Below, piece after piece: positions 44,200 through 55,343 of a stretch of DNA of 64,000 nucleotides (the first letter of the stretch is position 1; the number at the start of each line of letters is the position of its first letter). The notes under the pieces were generated by a model. That model saw nothing but the letters and a program-made list of their open reading frames with translations. It was not told where the DNA came from and ran no database searches. Made by a program: the position numbers and the translations under genes. This DNA comes from Prillingera fragicola (lineage: Eukaryota; Basidiomycota; Tremellomycetes; Trichosporonales; Trichosporonaceae), in contig BEDY01000004.1 in the NCBI GenBank assembly GCA_002335605.1, forward strand, positions 1,860,001 to 1,924,000, given 5' to 3'.

Positions 44200-45130
44200 G
44201 CAGTCTGTTTGACGCCCTTTGGGTGTTGAATCTCCATATCTGTTGAGTTGACTGATGTTGGGTGTGCCAGCGCCCAAGGGTCAGTCCGCTCAGTCTACAC
44301 TCTATGATGCACTGATCTCCTCGCTTCCATAAGGGGCAAGCACAGACTGATCTGGCCCAGGTGTCTCGGACCCAATACAGCGCGGATGTCCTTACGTCGC
44401 TCAGAGACAACGCTAGCGCCCGTATCTTTCACACATTGTGAGCTTTGGCCATCTCCCTAACTGATCTACTGGTCTTCTGTGGCCCTGTCGCAGCGCCCAA
44501 AGGGCAGTGCACCCAGTTTAGCTCTAATGGGGCACCGATCACCTGCAGTGCGGAAAGTGGGGAGCACAGACTGCTCTGGCCCCTAAGCGCCCGTAGCTTT
44601 GACACGTTTTGAGCTTAGGCCACCTCCCTAACTGATCTACTGGACTTTCTGTGGCCCTGTCGCAGCGCCCAAGGGGCAGTGCACCCAATGCTGATCTAAT
44701 GGGGCACCGATCACCTACAGTCCGGAAAGGGGGGAGCACAGACTGCTCTGGCACCTAAGCGCCCGTAGCTTTGACACGTTCTGGGCTTTGGCCATGTCCC
44801 TAACTGATCTACTGGTCTGTCTGTCGCCCTGTTGCAGCCCCCGAGGGTCAGTGCACTAGTGCACTCAGTTTAGTCGTAGTGGGGCACCGATGTCCTCGCA
44901 TCCAGAAGCGGCAAGCATAGACTGATCTGGCTTGGGTGTCTCGAACCCAATAGAGCGTGAATGTCCTTGCGTCGCTCAGAGATAACGCTAGCGCCCGTAT
45001 CTTTGACACGTTTTGAGGTTTGACCTTCAACGCCCAGCGGTCAGTGCCACACGTTATACATATTGGTGAGCCGATCTCGTCTCTACCATAACGGGCAAGC
45101 ACAGACGGATCTCTGTCTGGGCGTCGCCCC
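44200..45130. repeat. ~175-220-bp tandem array
   Basis: At least four, probably five, imperfect units start with a CAGCGCCCAAGGGTCAGT-like word near 44269, 44492, 44665, 44836 and 45028. Shared blocks include CTAACTGATCTACTGG, GGGGCACCGAT, GGCAAGCACAGACTGATCTGG and TAAGCGCCCGTAGCTTTGAC. Two unit types are visible: the middle two are shorter and very alike, while the outer ones contain an extra CGGATGTCCTTACGTCGCTC block. This is non-coding satellite-like sequence. Confidence 0.8.
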
Positions 45131-45579
45131 AGATTTGTGCTGTGGCCTCCTTCCAAACCGATCAGCTTGTCTTTTCTGTGCCAGCGCCCTGCAGACAGTG
45201 GCACTCAAGTGCCACTCAACTGTCTGCTACATAATGTGAGCATCCGGCGCGCCCAGTGCCACACTTTCCGATCGAGCGCTGAAGATAACAACATTTCGAC
45301 CTTCACGCCCTTTCTACTGACACTAGGCCTAGCCATACCTACGTGCCCAGATCCTAACATCCGTACCACGTATGGTTCTTGTGCCCCTACGCAGATCTAG
45401 GCGCTACATAGTCTGCAGTTGCCTGCTATACAGTACTATGCCATCAGCACTGTTCTGCAATATCATCAGCAGCGAGAGCCTGCTCCGCTGCCGACAGAAA
45501 GGTATATTATCCTCCACGAGCAGCTCTTGTCCCCAACCTTTTCTTTTTCTCAAGCACTCTTACTCTTACCTACCTGACA
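45131..45579. other. Upstream region of the small gene in the repeat block
   Basis: About 450 bases. It contains one GGCGCGCC near 45246, and then a pyrimidine-rich stretch (TTTTCTTTTTCTCAAG near 45538) that looks like the 5' UTR and promoter of the gene at 45580. Confidence 0.45.
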
Positions 45580-46058
45580 ATGACAGCCCGCCAGCCCCTC
45601 CCCAACCTGCTCCCCCCCCCCACCCTGCCCGACCTGCGACTTGCCCTAATCAACGCTGCGACCACCTTTACGTCGCTGGCCTTGGTCGACGGCGCGGCGA
45701 CACTGAGTCCCCCCATATTCCTGGTGCCATCAACCACGGTCTGTCGGCTCGGACATGCCTACCTGACGTCCAGCAACACGCTCTTGGCCATGATGAGGGC
45801 ACTGGAGGGGGAGCTCCTGGCAGAGCATCTGACTGTGAGTGTCGCTTGTGGCTGTTCATTTTCTCACCCCAGGTTCACGAGTACCAGGCCTTAACGGCCA
45901 TCTACAAAGATGCGGCCGATTCGGTCGCCGAGTACATGCGGGACTTGTACGAGAACCCGCAGCCCCGCCTCCTAGTCGCGCATACTCAGGCGCTGAGGCT
46001 GGCGAGGCTTGCCGCCGAACGAGCGGCGGGCACTCTAGAATTCCTGCCGCCTTTGTAG
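45580..46058 (+). CDS. Small unknown protein between the arrays
   Basis: Two exons, 45580-45834 and 45873-46058, encode 146 aa; the 38-nt intron opens GTGAGTGT and ends CCCCAG, phase 0. The protein is rich in Leu and Ala with long amphipathic helices (VHEYQALTAIYKDAADSVAE and LRLARLAAERAAGTLEF), and could form a helical bundle or coiled coil. There is no signal peptide, convincing membrane segment, zinc-binding motif or known domain. It is the only supported gene between 41.0 and 46.9 kb and stands between two satellite arrays. It may belong to the element on the right, for example as a DNA- or helicase-binding accessory, but that is speculation. Confidence 0.55.
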
Positions 46059-46978
46059 ATACTTGTACCCACATGACATGGACACATCTTGTGCATCATT
46101 CGTTCTCTCCGTAACACCATCAATCCGTTCCAAGTGAGCAGAGGCGTACTGCTTGCCGCGTGCGTATGCGTAGTACTCACGTTATCAATGATATTGAGCT
46201 GCCCAGGCCGCCACGCCACCAGACCGTGTGGCCTGAAGGAAAGGATGTGCTGTCTTTGCCCAGGCCGCCACGCCACCAGACCGTGTGGCCTGAAGCAAAT
46301 GATGTGCTGTCCTTCACCCACCAGATCCCACAGCGATACACAGCCTGGCAACCCCTGCCCATTCAATGCTGTGTGAAAGGAGGGCACAGTGACGTCTTCC
46401 ATGGGCGCCGCATCCAAATGCCATGCTGCCCGCAAAGGCGCAATGGCTGTGTGTCCAAGTCTACCACCATGTGTTGTTGCCTTTGCTGCCCTAGTTCTGC
46501 GTTGCTGGACACCTCCAGTCGATATCGCACGCTGGGGGATGCTGCACTCACATGCTGACTCATGGGGCTGCTGAGTTCCCATCAGCATCAGCCCCTTGTC
46601 ACCATCACTCACACGCCCGTCACCCCAGTTTGCCGACGTCGTCGCCCCTCCTCCTCCCTTTGTTGTTACGCACACAAGGCGCAACAACGCCCTGTGGTCC
46701 ATGCACCCCTCGTCTGCATACCGTTTGGCATATCCCTCACATCCAAGTTGCTGCGTTGTCCATTCACTCTCCACGTCTTCAAACGACATCTTACTACCTC
46801 CTCCTCGTCGCTTCACCGTGCTCTTTTGCTCCAAGTCTCTTATTGATTGCCATCGTTTCGTTTTGCGTGCTGTTTCCGCGCTATACCCTTCGACCTTCCC
46901 GACTTCCGTGCCCGCGCTTTGCCTGCAAATCAAAGAAAACCCAAAAAAACATCTCAAAGCCCCCCAAAAAAAGCCCCA
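46059..46978. other. Intergenic region with a 58-bp duplication
   Basis: About 920 bases. A ~58-bp unit (GCCCAGGCCGCCACGCCACC and following) is present twice at 46201-46315. The right part is pyrimidine-rich and passes into an A-rich 5' UTR just before the ATG at 46979. No gene is seen. Confidence 0.5.
46201..46315. repeat. 58-bp tandem duplication
   Basis: Two nearly identical ~58-bp units, both containing CCACGCCACCAGACCGTGTG followed by GCCTGAAG and ATGTGCTGTC. Confidence 0.85.
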
Positions 46979-49900
46979 ATGCCACCCCGTGCCAAGAGTG
47001 AGTACAAGTCCACCTTTTGTTGTGTGTTGAGTCGACGACGTTGGTCATTCCAGCTCGTGACATTATGATGGCAGTGCAGCTGCCTACGTGTCTGCGGGGG
47101 CGCATCTGTCTACCCCATGTGGCACCTTATTTGAGTCTCCTTTTGGCGTGCAGGTCGACCGATCTACATTTCGTGTCCGGAGTTGGGCTGTCTGTCTCTC
47201 TTTACTGAGCTGTCGGGCGCGCCCGTCGCACCGCTTCTTTGTCTGCTGCTTGGTCGTGCGCGCCAACGGAACTAAATGTCGTTGCTGGAGTTGGGTTCGA
47301 ACAGGCATGTCTGTCTCTCTTTACTGAGCGGTCGGGCGCGCCCGTCCCACCGGTTCTTTGTCTGCTGCTTGGTCGTGCGCGCCAACGGAACTAGATGTCG
47401 TTGCCGGAGTTGGGTTCGAACACGCTTGTGGTCTGTCTCTCTTTACTGAGCGGTCGGGCGCGCCCGTCGCACCGGTTCTTTGTCTGCTGCTTGGTCGTGC
47501 GCGCCAACGGAACTAGATGTCGTTGCCGGAGTTGGGTTCGAACACGCTTGTGGTCTGTCTCTCTTTACTGAGCGGTCGGGCGCGCCCGTCGCACCGGTTC
47601 TTTGTCTGCTGCTTGGTCGTGCGCGCCAACGGAACTAGATGTCGTTGCCGGAGTTGGGTTCGAACAGGCATGTGGTCTGTCTCTCTTTACTGAGCTGTCC
47701 GGCGCGCCCGTTACACCACAGTTCAAGGTCGAGCTGGCCACCTTTTTTTTTTGCTCTGCCATGTGTGACGTGTGAACCAAACATGGCCTCCAACTGACTC
47801 GACAGAAACCCCAAGCGTCACGTCGCCGTCGACTCGTCTGACGCGCAGCAGCAAGAATTACACCGACGACCCCGTTGAGCAGGTCAAGCGGTTTGAGGCC
47901 TTGAACCGCCAACCTGAAACGAACGTTGCTGCGGCCACGTCTCAGCCTGACATGACAGCGTCGTCCTCAGCCCCTGCCGCCCTGAACAGGCCTGTCGAAA
48001 CAGATGTCGCTGCGGCCACGTCTCAGCCTGACATGACAGCGTCGTCCTCAGCCCCTGCCGCCCTGAACAGGCCTGTCGAAACAGATGTCGCTGCGGCCAC
48101 GTCTCAGCCTGACATGACAGCGTCGTCCTCAGCCCCTGCCGCCCGGAACAGGCCTGTCGAAACAGATGTCGCTGCGGCCACGTCTCAGCCTCACATGACA
48201 GCGTCGTCCTCAGCCCCTGCCGCCCGGAACAGGCCTGTAGAAACAGATGTCGCTGCGGCCACCTCCCAGCCTGACATGGGATCGTCGTCGTCAGACCCCG
48301 CCGCTCCGAATGTGAGCGCGGCCGAACCTGCGGTTAGTTGCCTCTCAGTGATCCATCCTGAATACTGACATGGTCAGCAATCCTCCTCGCAGCCCCTTCC
48401 ACAGTCTACAGGCTTGACTTATTATTATGTGGCTGAAGTAAGTGCCGAGACCAAAATTGATTACAGATCGCTCATGCAACCAGGGAGATGATGGTGGCCA
48501 AGACCAAGTGAAGAAATCCAAGGAGTACCCTGCCCATGTCATTACCTGGGCTCAGGTTCCTTCTCGCGCCGACAACAGTTCCGGACCTGTTCTGGATCCC
48601 GCTTTGGTGCCGGTCATGAACCAGCGCCTCCACTCGCCCTATGCTGGCGGTAAGGGTAAGGCCCGGCCTACAAAGACAGCCACTGCGGAGGCGAAGAGCG
48701 CCGCATTCGCTGGCGCCGAACCCGAGTACTTTCGCCACGCCGCTGGCTACTCCAACTCCTTTGCGAGCGCTCTGTACCGGCTCCCTTTCCGCGTCTGGGA
48801 CTGTAAGACCCTCGTCAACGGGATGAAAAATCACGTCGAATTCGGGCTCCTCCCAACAGAACCCTTTGTTCGGCAAGTCATGGCCGTGTTCCGTGACAAT
48901 TACCACATTTACAACCGCTTGGCCCGCGAATTTGAACGGCTGCGGCGTCGTCAACTGTCGCTTACAAAGGCTGCCAAGCCCCCGAAGCCTGCCGCGAAGC
49001 CCTCCGCGGTCAAGCGAGCCAAAAGGAAGGAGGGCACTCGCTCTTCAGGCCCAAAGCGCCACAAAGCAGGACCACGCTGGCAGGCGGATAACACCCGGGA
49101 CGACGCTGAGCGCGACCCGTCATCCTCGGATAGCGACTCCTCGTATAAGGAGGGCGGCCCCGAGCCCTCGGCGTCCTCCAAGACGGCCGCCAAGAAAAAG
49201 GTCGAGCCCAAACCAGTGATCGATCTCGAGGGCCGCGCCATGAAGGGCAAGGCGAAGATCACAAGTGTGCCATACTTCTACCGACCCCCTCGGCTCCGTC
49301 ACACTCAATTTCCTCACCAATTGATCAAGAGGCATACCGATACCCGAAAGCGCGTCACCACCAAGGGGCACGAGGCAGCTGCCGAGTCCGATTGGGAAAG
49401 TTACTGGGACCAGTACCGTGCCGACCGTCCCGAAGACTTGGGTAGGGTGACGGACGCCACAGGCAAGCTACTGCCGGTGCTAGATATCGACACCAAGCTC
49501 GATTGGCTCACCAGTGACGAGTCGGAGGCCGAACAGGTCCGTCAGGCCGTTGCCGACCGTGGCGCCAATGTCGACAACGACGCCAATATCTCCAGTGACG
49601 CCGAGTCAAACGTCAGCCGCCGAATCAGCTATGGTATTCCCCCCACTGATGCGCCGCCGTGGATCGTGTCGACGATGGCTTCCGTGTTCGAACCGTTGAA
49701 CCGCTACTTTGATTATTCTGTCAAGCTCGTTCTGGATGCCGAGAATCACAGCGCTCGGACGATGCCTCGCTCGACCCGCGGCCAGCACCTTTCGAGGTAC
49801 CTGGATATTGTCAAAGACGGATCCGGCCATGACAGTGCGGAAGACAAACGCAACCAAGTCAAGGCACTCGCAAGCTTCACGCTCCCGGACGTGACCGACG

Positions 49901-52900
49901 CAGAGGTTATCGCAACGGCCAAGCAGCTGTTTGGCCCCTGGGGCGCCGCCAGGGACAGATCGGGTAATGACGTTGTTGCACCGAGTGCGCCGCCTCGAGC
50001 CCTTGCCAAAAGCGACCATGCCTGGAAGGAGGGTCGCCTCATCACCAGTCAGGAGCCTTTCGACGCTCGTTACAACGAGGCGCTAAACACTAGTGTCCGT
50101 TGCCTGCTCAACCGTGGCCGCGAGTCCCAGCAGAAGATTTATGCCAAGATCGGCCAGCGCGACGTAGCAACTCATAAAGAGCTGCACGGGCCGTGGCAGG
50201 CCATGAGCAAACGTCACCTCCACATTGTGGAGGACGTCAAGGTTACCAGCGAAGAACTCAAGCAGTACGGCTCCAAAGTCATGGAGCACATGGGCGAGTA
50301 CCACCATCTGGGGAGCTCGGCACCTGAATGGTTCATGTATATGGCGTCTGCGTTCACTCGCGCATATGACAGTCACCCAGACTGTGATAAATCGCTCGGA
50401 CCTGGGCTGACTTCCTTGGTCAACGCGCAAGCCGACATCGACGCCGGCATTCAGGACGTCCGCAAGCATTTTCAGGAATCGACCGTGTCTGGCGGCGACT
50501 TCATTTTCCCAATCGACCAGACGGTGATGGGAGGAGAAACTATCTTGTCAAATGAGGTCATCGAAAGGTCACTGGGTGCCATTCACGGCACCACTGTGTT
50601 CGACAGCAAGGACCCTTGGGAAATCGCCGAGTACTGCGGGATCGATCTGGCAATGCCGGAATCAATTCGCCAAGCCGCCCAGGCAGCCGATCCTGCCGAG
50701 GCCCACCTGTCAGTGATTGCTGTTTGCTATGATTGTTTGTGCTACACGCTGACTCGCTAGGTACGAAAAGGAAGGTGACGGCGACAAGCCGGTGCTGGAC
50801 CCAAAAGGACAGGTCCGGCGCCTGCACCCCGAGGCTCACAAAAGCCGTTCGGAATGTGTGATTTCATGGCCCTTTTTGAACAAGTACGACCACCAGGCCC
50901 ACAACCCGGTCCTGTGGGCTGAACGCCGCGCGGCCGACCCCCAAGCACAGGAGCAAGACGATACCCACACCCCGATCCATTTGCGCCCTCACCAGATGGC
51001 AGCAGCTACGGCGATCGTTGCACGCCAGTGGTCGCAAGTGGGTGGAGCGCAAGACCGTTTCCTTATTTGTGACGAGGTGGGCACTGGCAAGACGTTTGTT
51101 GCCTTTGGCTGCGTGACCCTGCTGCGCTTCACCCGGCGTCAGCTGGAACTTAAGGACAACCCGCAGTGGCAGGACGCCGCGACCAGGCCCCGCATTGTCG
51201 CCCCATACCAAGTCTTTGATCAGACACATGATGAGTCGCCTTCTGCCGAGTGAGTGCATCCGTTTATGCCGCTTGCCTTGCTAACATGTTCAGGCTCGAA
51301 ACCGAGTTGGCCCAGGCGTCTTGCAAGTGGGTCGGAGATGACGCTCGTGACTCCCAGGCTCGGCGGCCGGGTCCGACGCGTGTGCACCTGTTCTTGGGTA
51401 AGGGCACCCTTTCAGCCCAGCATTATAATGAAGCGACACGTCTGCTGGACCCTGCCGAGTTTCTGCTTCTCGACATGTCGTCCCTGAGGCCTACCGACTT
51501 TCGACAGCGAGGCAGTGTGATGGAACGTGCCGTGGCCTGCAAGGATGGCCGGGACGTGATCATTTTTGCAACTTATGGGCAAGCTATCGCCGACGCCTGC
51601 GCCATGCCGTCCGAGTTGGGAGAGTTGAGTGAAGAGCCGAATCCCGAGGTGAAGCGGAGTCACACGTTGTTCTCTGAACATGTGTTTTTCGACTTTGTCT
51701 TCGCGGACGAGGTTGGGGAGCATCGAAACCCAACAACCGCGGGGTATCAATCCCTCCACCGGTTGTTCTGGCGTGCCGCTACAGTGCTGGGTGCTACCGC
51801 CACACCGATCGTGACCTCGGTCCTTGACGTTGTCAATCTGGGTCGGCTGCTGTCGATGCGGGGCATCGTTACACGGGGTCCATCCGCTATTCCCCAGCTC
51901 GCCACGAAACCCGAGGACGGCCGCTACCTCGCCGACAGGGCTCGAACGCAGCGACTCAAGTTTGAGGATTGTCCGCGTGATGTTGCGAGCCTGTGCGATG
52001 AGCTCAAGCGTTGCAACACCGCCATGGCTCGCGCTCGCCGCTCTATGGAGAAGATCATGGTGGAGAACGCTGCTAGCAGTAGCCCAGGAGACCCCGAGGC
52101 GGTCAGAGGCGTTGCCCCGTTGCCCCAATGGACACCGGACCAGGCTACCTTCAGCGACGTCCATCCATCGATTGCCGATACCCCCGAGTTCCAAGACCAA
52201 ATTCAAGCCCAGAATAAGGCGCTGGACGACCTCAAGCTCGCTCTTCCTCGCTTGCGCGGATTGTTCACCGGCATCCTTATCCGTCGGTCTGCCCAGGCGC
52301 TGGGGTACGACGGCCTCCCTATCACGACGCTAACAATCCTCAACCCGGAGGTGGTTGCCGTGGAGTTGACGCCAGACGAGCGTGAGCAGTACGACACACG
52401 CCAGAAGGAGAAGCCGGCAAGCGGCAACGGGTTCGGTGTCGACCTTCGGCGATTTTTGAAAGAGCCGTGGGGCGTGGTGAACTCGTACTGCGACACTACA
52501 AAGCCGTCCTCGGCCGTCAGGCTGCTGTGCGAGCATCTGAAAAGGTTCATGGATGAGTATTCACTCGTCGTCGGCGACTACAACCGACGCAAGGCCCTTG
52601 TTTACATCCATTGGGCCTCCTTTGACTCGTTCATCTTGTCGCATCTGGCTGCCAACGGTATCTTTGCGTCGCTACTCACGGGCAGTACCCCAGCCAAGAG
52701 GAGGAATGAGATCATTGCCGACTTCAACAAGGACGGTGATCATTTATCGGAGGAGATTGCGTACTCTGTTGGCCCGAGCGCGATCGCCGTCGCACCTCCG
52801 CAGCCTTGCCGGATCCTCATCTTCACGGACGTTGGGTCCGTGGGCCTGAACCTCCAGCGCGGAAGCGTGATCCACATCTTTGACCCTCAGTGGTCATTTG

Positions 52901-54842
52901 CAGACACCACCCAGATTCTGGGTCAAGTGTCACGCATCGGGCAGCGCTTCCAGGTGCGGGCGTACATGTGGTTCATTCTGAACACGATCGAGGACAGGCT
53001 GCGCAACAGTATGGTGTACAAGTTTATTCAGCACCAGGGCTTCAACGTCGGACAAGTTGACGCCGCCACCTCTGATGCTGCGACCGTTGCTCCGGTCCTG
53101 GGCCCCGTCGAAAGGCGAGATTTCGACAAGGAGCTCCGGGCCAAGACCGCACGGCAAGATCGCGCTCGGCGCCGAACTGCTCTAGAGCGCATTGAGCCTC
53201 CCGTCGGCTACCAGGCGGTCGTCATTCCGCGCTATGTTCAACCTGGCGAGTCCAAGCCAGGCCGGCCTCGTAAGCCGCTCGAGGGAGCCCCGGAGCCCGT
53301 TCTCAAAGAAGAGATGCTTGCCGACGTCGTGCACAAGATTCGCGAACTTGCGGTCGATCTACAGCCCGATCACACTTTGGCCTCGTTGATTACGGCAGAC
53401 CCGGTCTCCTGGGCGCGAGTCGACGAGAAGAGGTTGGCACTTCGGGCCCAGCGGTTTGACAACCGGTTCCAAATTTATGCCAAAGGCCGTATGAAGGACA
53501 CGACCGCGATGGAGGCCGAGCTCCGCGTGCTGTACGTGCTACTGGTTTGTGAGTGTACCCGTGTGTCGGGTTAACAGGTAGCTGACCCAGCCCAGGTGGC
53601 GGAAAGTGTCAAGACATTGCCCCAAACATGTTCAAGATCGCCCTTGCCGTCATCAACGATCACGGAGCTGTGACCCGCCGCAGCCTGTCGACATTCCCGG
53701 CATCTCTGCTGCTGCCATTTGTCCAGACCGCCACTCTAGACGACATCGCCGAATCCTCCGACGACGAGGACTCGGCATCTTTCTGCGAGTGGCACACGGA
53801 CAATCTCATCGTTGCAACTGACTTGGGCTTGGGCCCCAATCCCGAGCGCAGTTTACGGACCAGGCTGCTACGCACGCTCCCAGAATTGGCCCGCGTTGTC
53901 GGACCCATCGCATCCGTCGGACCCGCCGCATTCGGCGACGACGAGGATTACGACAATGTTCAAGACGGGCGGTGGAGTGAGCGGCGTGCCCTTGAGAGGT
54001 GTCGAGCATATTTGCGCAACACTCTTCCCGACGCCTTTGTCGAAGCTGCAGCGCAAAGTTCCGAGGACGTCAGCTGGGGTTCGGACACTATGCCGCTCAG
54101 TTTAATCCCTCTCCGAATCGTCGAGGTCGCAGGCCGTGCACAGTTCAAACTGAACGTGCTGTCTGTTGACACGAAAGGAGTTACCAGCCCACTGCTGATT
54201 GCGACATCTGCAATCAGCATCGACGGTAACGTGCAAGCCTTTGGCGAAGACGTCGAGGCGATGTTTAGGTCATCGGCCCGAGACAAGATCGCCAAGTGTC
54301 GCCGGCGGCTTGAGGCCGCAGAACATGCTGTTGCCGCCTCCGGGTTCCCTGTCGAGATCGACTTCCGTGACACCGAGTTGCGTTCTCGGCGCACCGACAT
54401 AGTGGCTGCCAAGGCAAAAGTCCCCAAACGCCTCGCCGACGGCAACACTTCGGAGGACGAGGACCTGCCACCCAAGCCGAAGTCACCCCGCAAAACGCGT
54501 AAGCGTAAAGGGTCGGACGGCGGAGCGAGCGGCAGCCGGTTGCCACGGAGCAAATCCGGTTCAGACGGTGGCCGCTCACCCCGCATCCGTACGGCCAAGA
54601 GCAAAGGAAAAGGCAAGGGCAAGCAGCGGGACTCTGGATCCGAAACTGATATCGACGAAGAGCCTGTCCGTCCTGAGTCCAAGAGGCGCCGTGTCCACTC
54701 TCCGTCGCAGGAACAAGAGGAACAAGAGGAGCGTGAAGAAGAAGACAAGGACGAAGAGGATGGAAGTGGAGAGCACGATGGCGAACACGACCCTCGGTCG
54801 CCGTCGGAAAGTGAAGTACCATCGCTCGCTGACGTGTGTTGA
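46979..54842 (+). CDS. Large SNF2-type helicase/ATPase with N-terminal 27-aa repeats
   Basis: Seven exons, 46979-46997, 47806-48332, 48378-48437, 48484-50708, 50761-51249, 51294-53548 and 53596-54842, sum to 6822 nt (2273 aa). The tiny exon 1 (MPPRAK) joins across an 808-nt intron; the other junctions are firm. Residues ~39-170 are five copies of a 27-residue Ser/Ala repeat (NRPVETDVAAATSQPDMTAS...). Basic nuclear-localisation stretches and a long unassigned region follow. The ATPase spans ~1000-1700: motif I DEVGTGKT (K1054), motif II ADEVGEHRN (D1245; DEVGEH in place of DEAH), motif III GATATPI, and QILGQVSRIGQ (R1654), typical of SNF2. PGRPRK near 1762 is AT-hook-like. The C-terminus is Lys/Arg-rich, then acidic. 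A chromatin or DNA translocase is inferred. Confidence 0.82.
47188..47715. repeat. 122-bp tandem array inside intron 1 of the SNF2-type gene
   Basis: Four full units and a partial fifth start at about 47190, 47309, 47431, 47553 and 47675. The last three periods are exactly 122 bases, with almost no divergence between units. Each unit has TGTCTCTCTTTACTGAGC, the palindrome GTCGGGCGCGCCCGTC (47215, 47334, 47456, 47578; 47700 as CCGGCGCGCCCG), GTGCGCGCCAACGGAACTA and GAGTTGGGTTCGAAC. The high identity points to recent amplification or gene conversion. Confidence 0.92.
47904..48308 (+). repeat. 81-bp coding repeat (27 aa), five copies
   Basis: In-frame tandem units start at 47904, 47985, 48066, 48147 and 48228 in exon 2 of the SNF2-type gene. 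The middle three are nearly identical at DNA level; the first and last are diverged. They encode a Ser/Ala/Thr-rich low-complexity arm. Confidence 0.92.
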
Positions 54843-55343
54843 CAGTTGTACCATAAGGCATTTATGTAGCAGTTGAATTGTACATGCATGTTGTTCGTTT
54901 GTGTCGTATGTGATAGCACGGGGGCTTGGCGTTACTCATGTATCAACGGCGTGCCGGACTACAGTGGATTTGGCCTCGGCCTCGAGACTCTGAGCACCAA
55001 ACGGTGCTCAGAAGTAGTAGTGCTTTCTTTTATTTACGCTGACGGGCGCGCCGGGTGCAGCGCGATTCCTGGAACCAACAGCCACCACCTGGAGGTTTGA
55101 TTCCGTCCCGCTCGCGAAGGCCGGCAAGGAGTAGTTCCTCGTCACGGAATCAGTGCGTCTGTGCTGCGTCAATAATGCAGTGTGCTGCACACTGCTGCTG
55201 CTTTGGCCGCCATTGCGCTACCCACGACCTATTCACCTTCCGCGCAGTGCTATTCAAGCCAGATTGAGCGACATCGCCGTGAGTGCAGCTGTCTCGGTGG
55301 GTAGATTGGGATCATCAACTTGTTTCCCACCAACGCGATCCCA
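54843..55343. other. Intergenic region with hairpin and palindrome
   Basis: About 500 bases between two plus-strand genes. It holds a perfect inverted repeat at 54990-55011 and a GGGCGCGCC palindrome at 55044-55052, followed by the promoter of the Cys-cluster protein gene. Confidence 0.5.
54990..55011. terminator. Perfect hairpin downstream of the SNF2-type gene
   Basis: CTGAGCACC and its reverse complement GGTGCTCAG are separated by a four-base loop AAAC, 148 bases after the stop codon. As RNA it forms a strong 9-bp stem. It may mark the 3' end, or be a protein-binding palindrome of the element; neither is shown. Confidence 0.4.

Noticed and set aside
47280..47720. tRNA gene or Pol III B-box in the 122-bp repeats (GGGTTCGAAC)
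   Set aside because: The motif resembles a T-arm/B-box, but no A-box, cloverleaf or acceptor stem could be built around it and the full consensus fails after GGTTCGAA.
41340..47800. Centromere or telomere
   Set aside because: No telomere repeats are visible, and satellite arrays alone do not define a centromere; retrotransposon-rich sequence typical of Tremellomycete centromeres is absent.
53960..54919. 319-codon minus-strand frame opposite the end of the SNF2-type gene
   Set aside because: Mirror of Ser-, Arg- and Glu-rich coding sequence, giving low-complexity Ser/Arg protein; no start context or domain.
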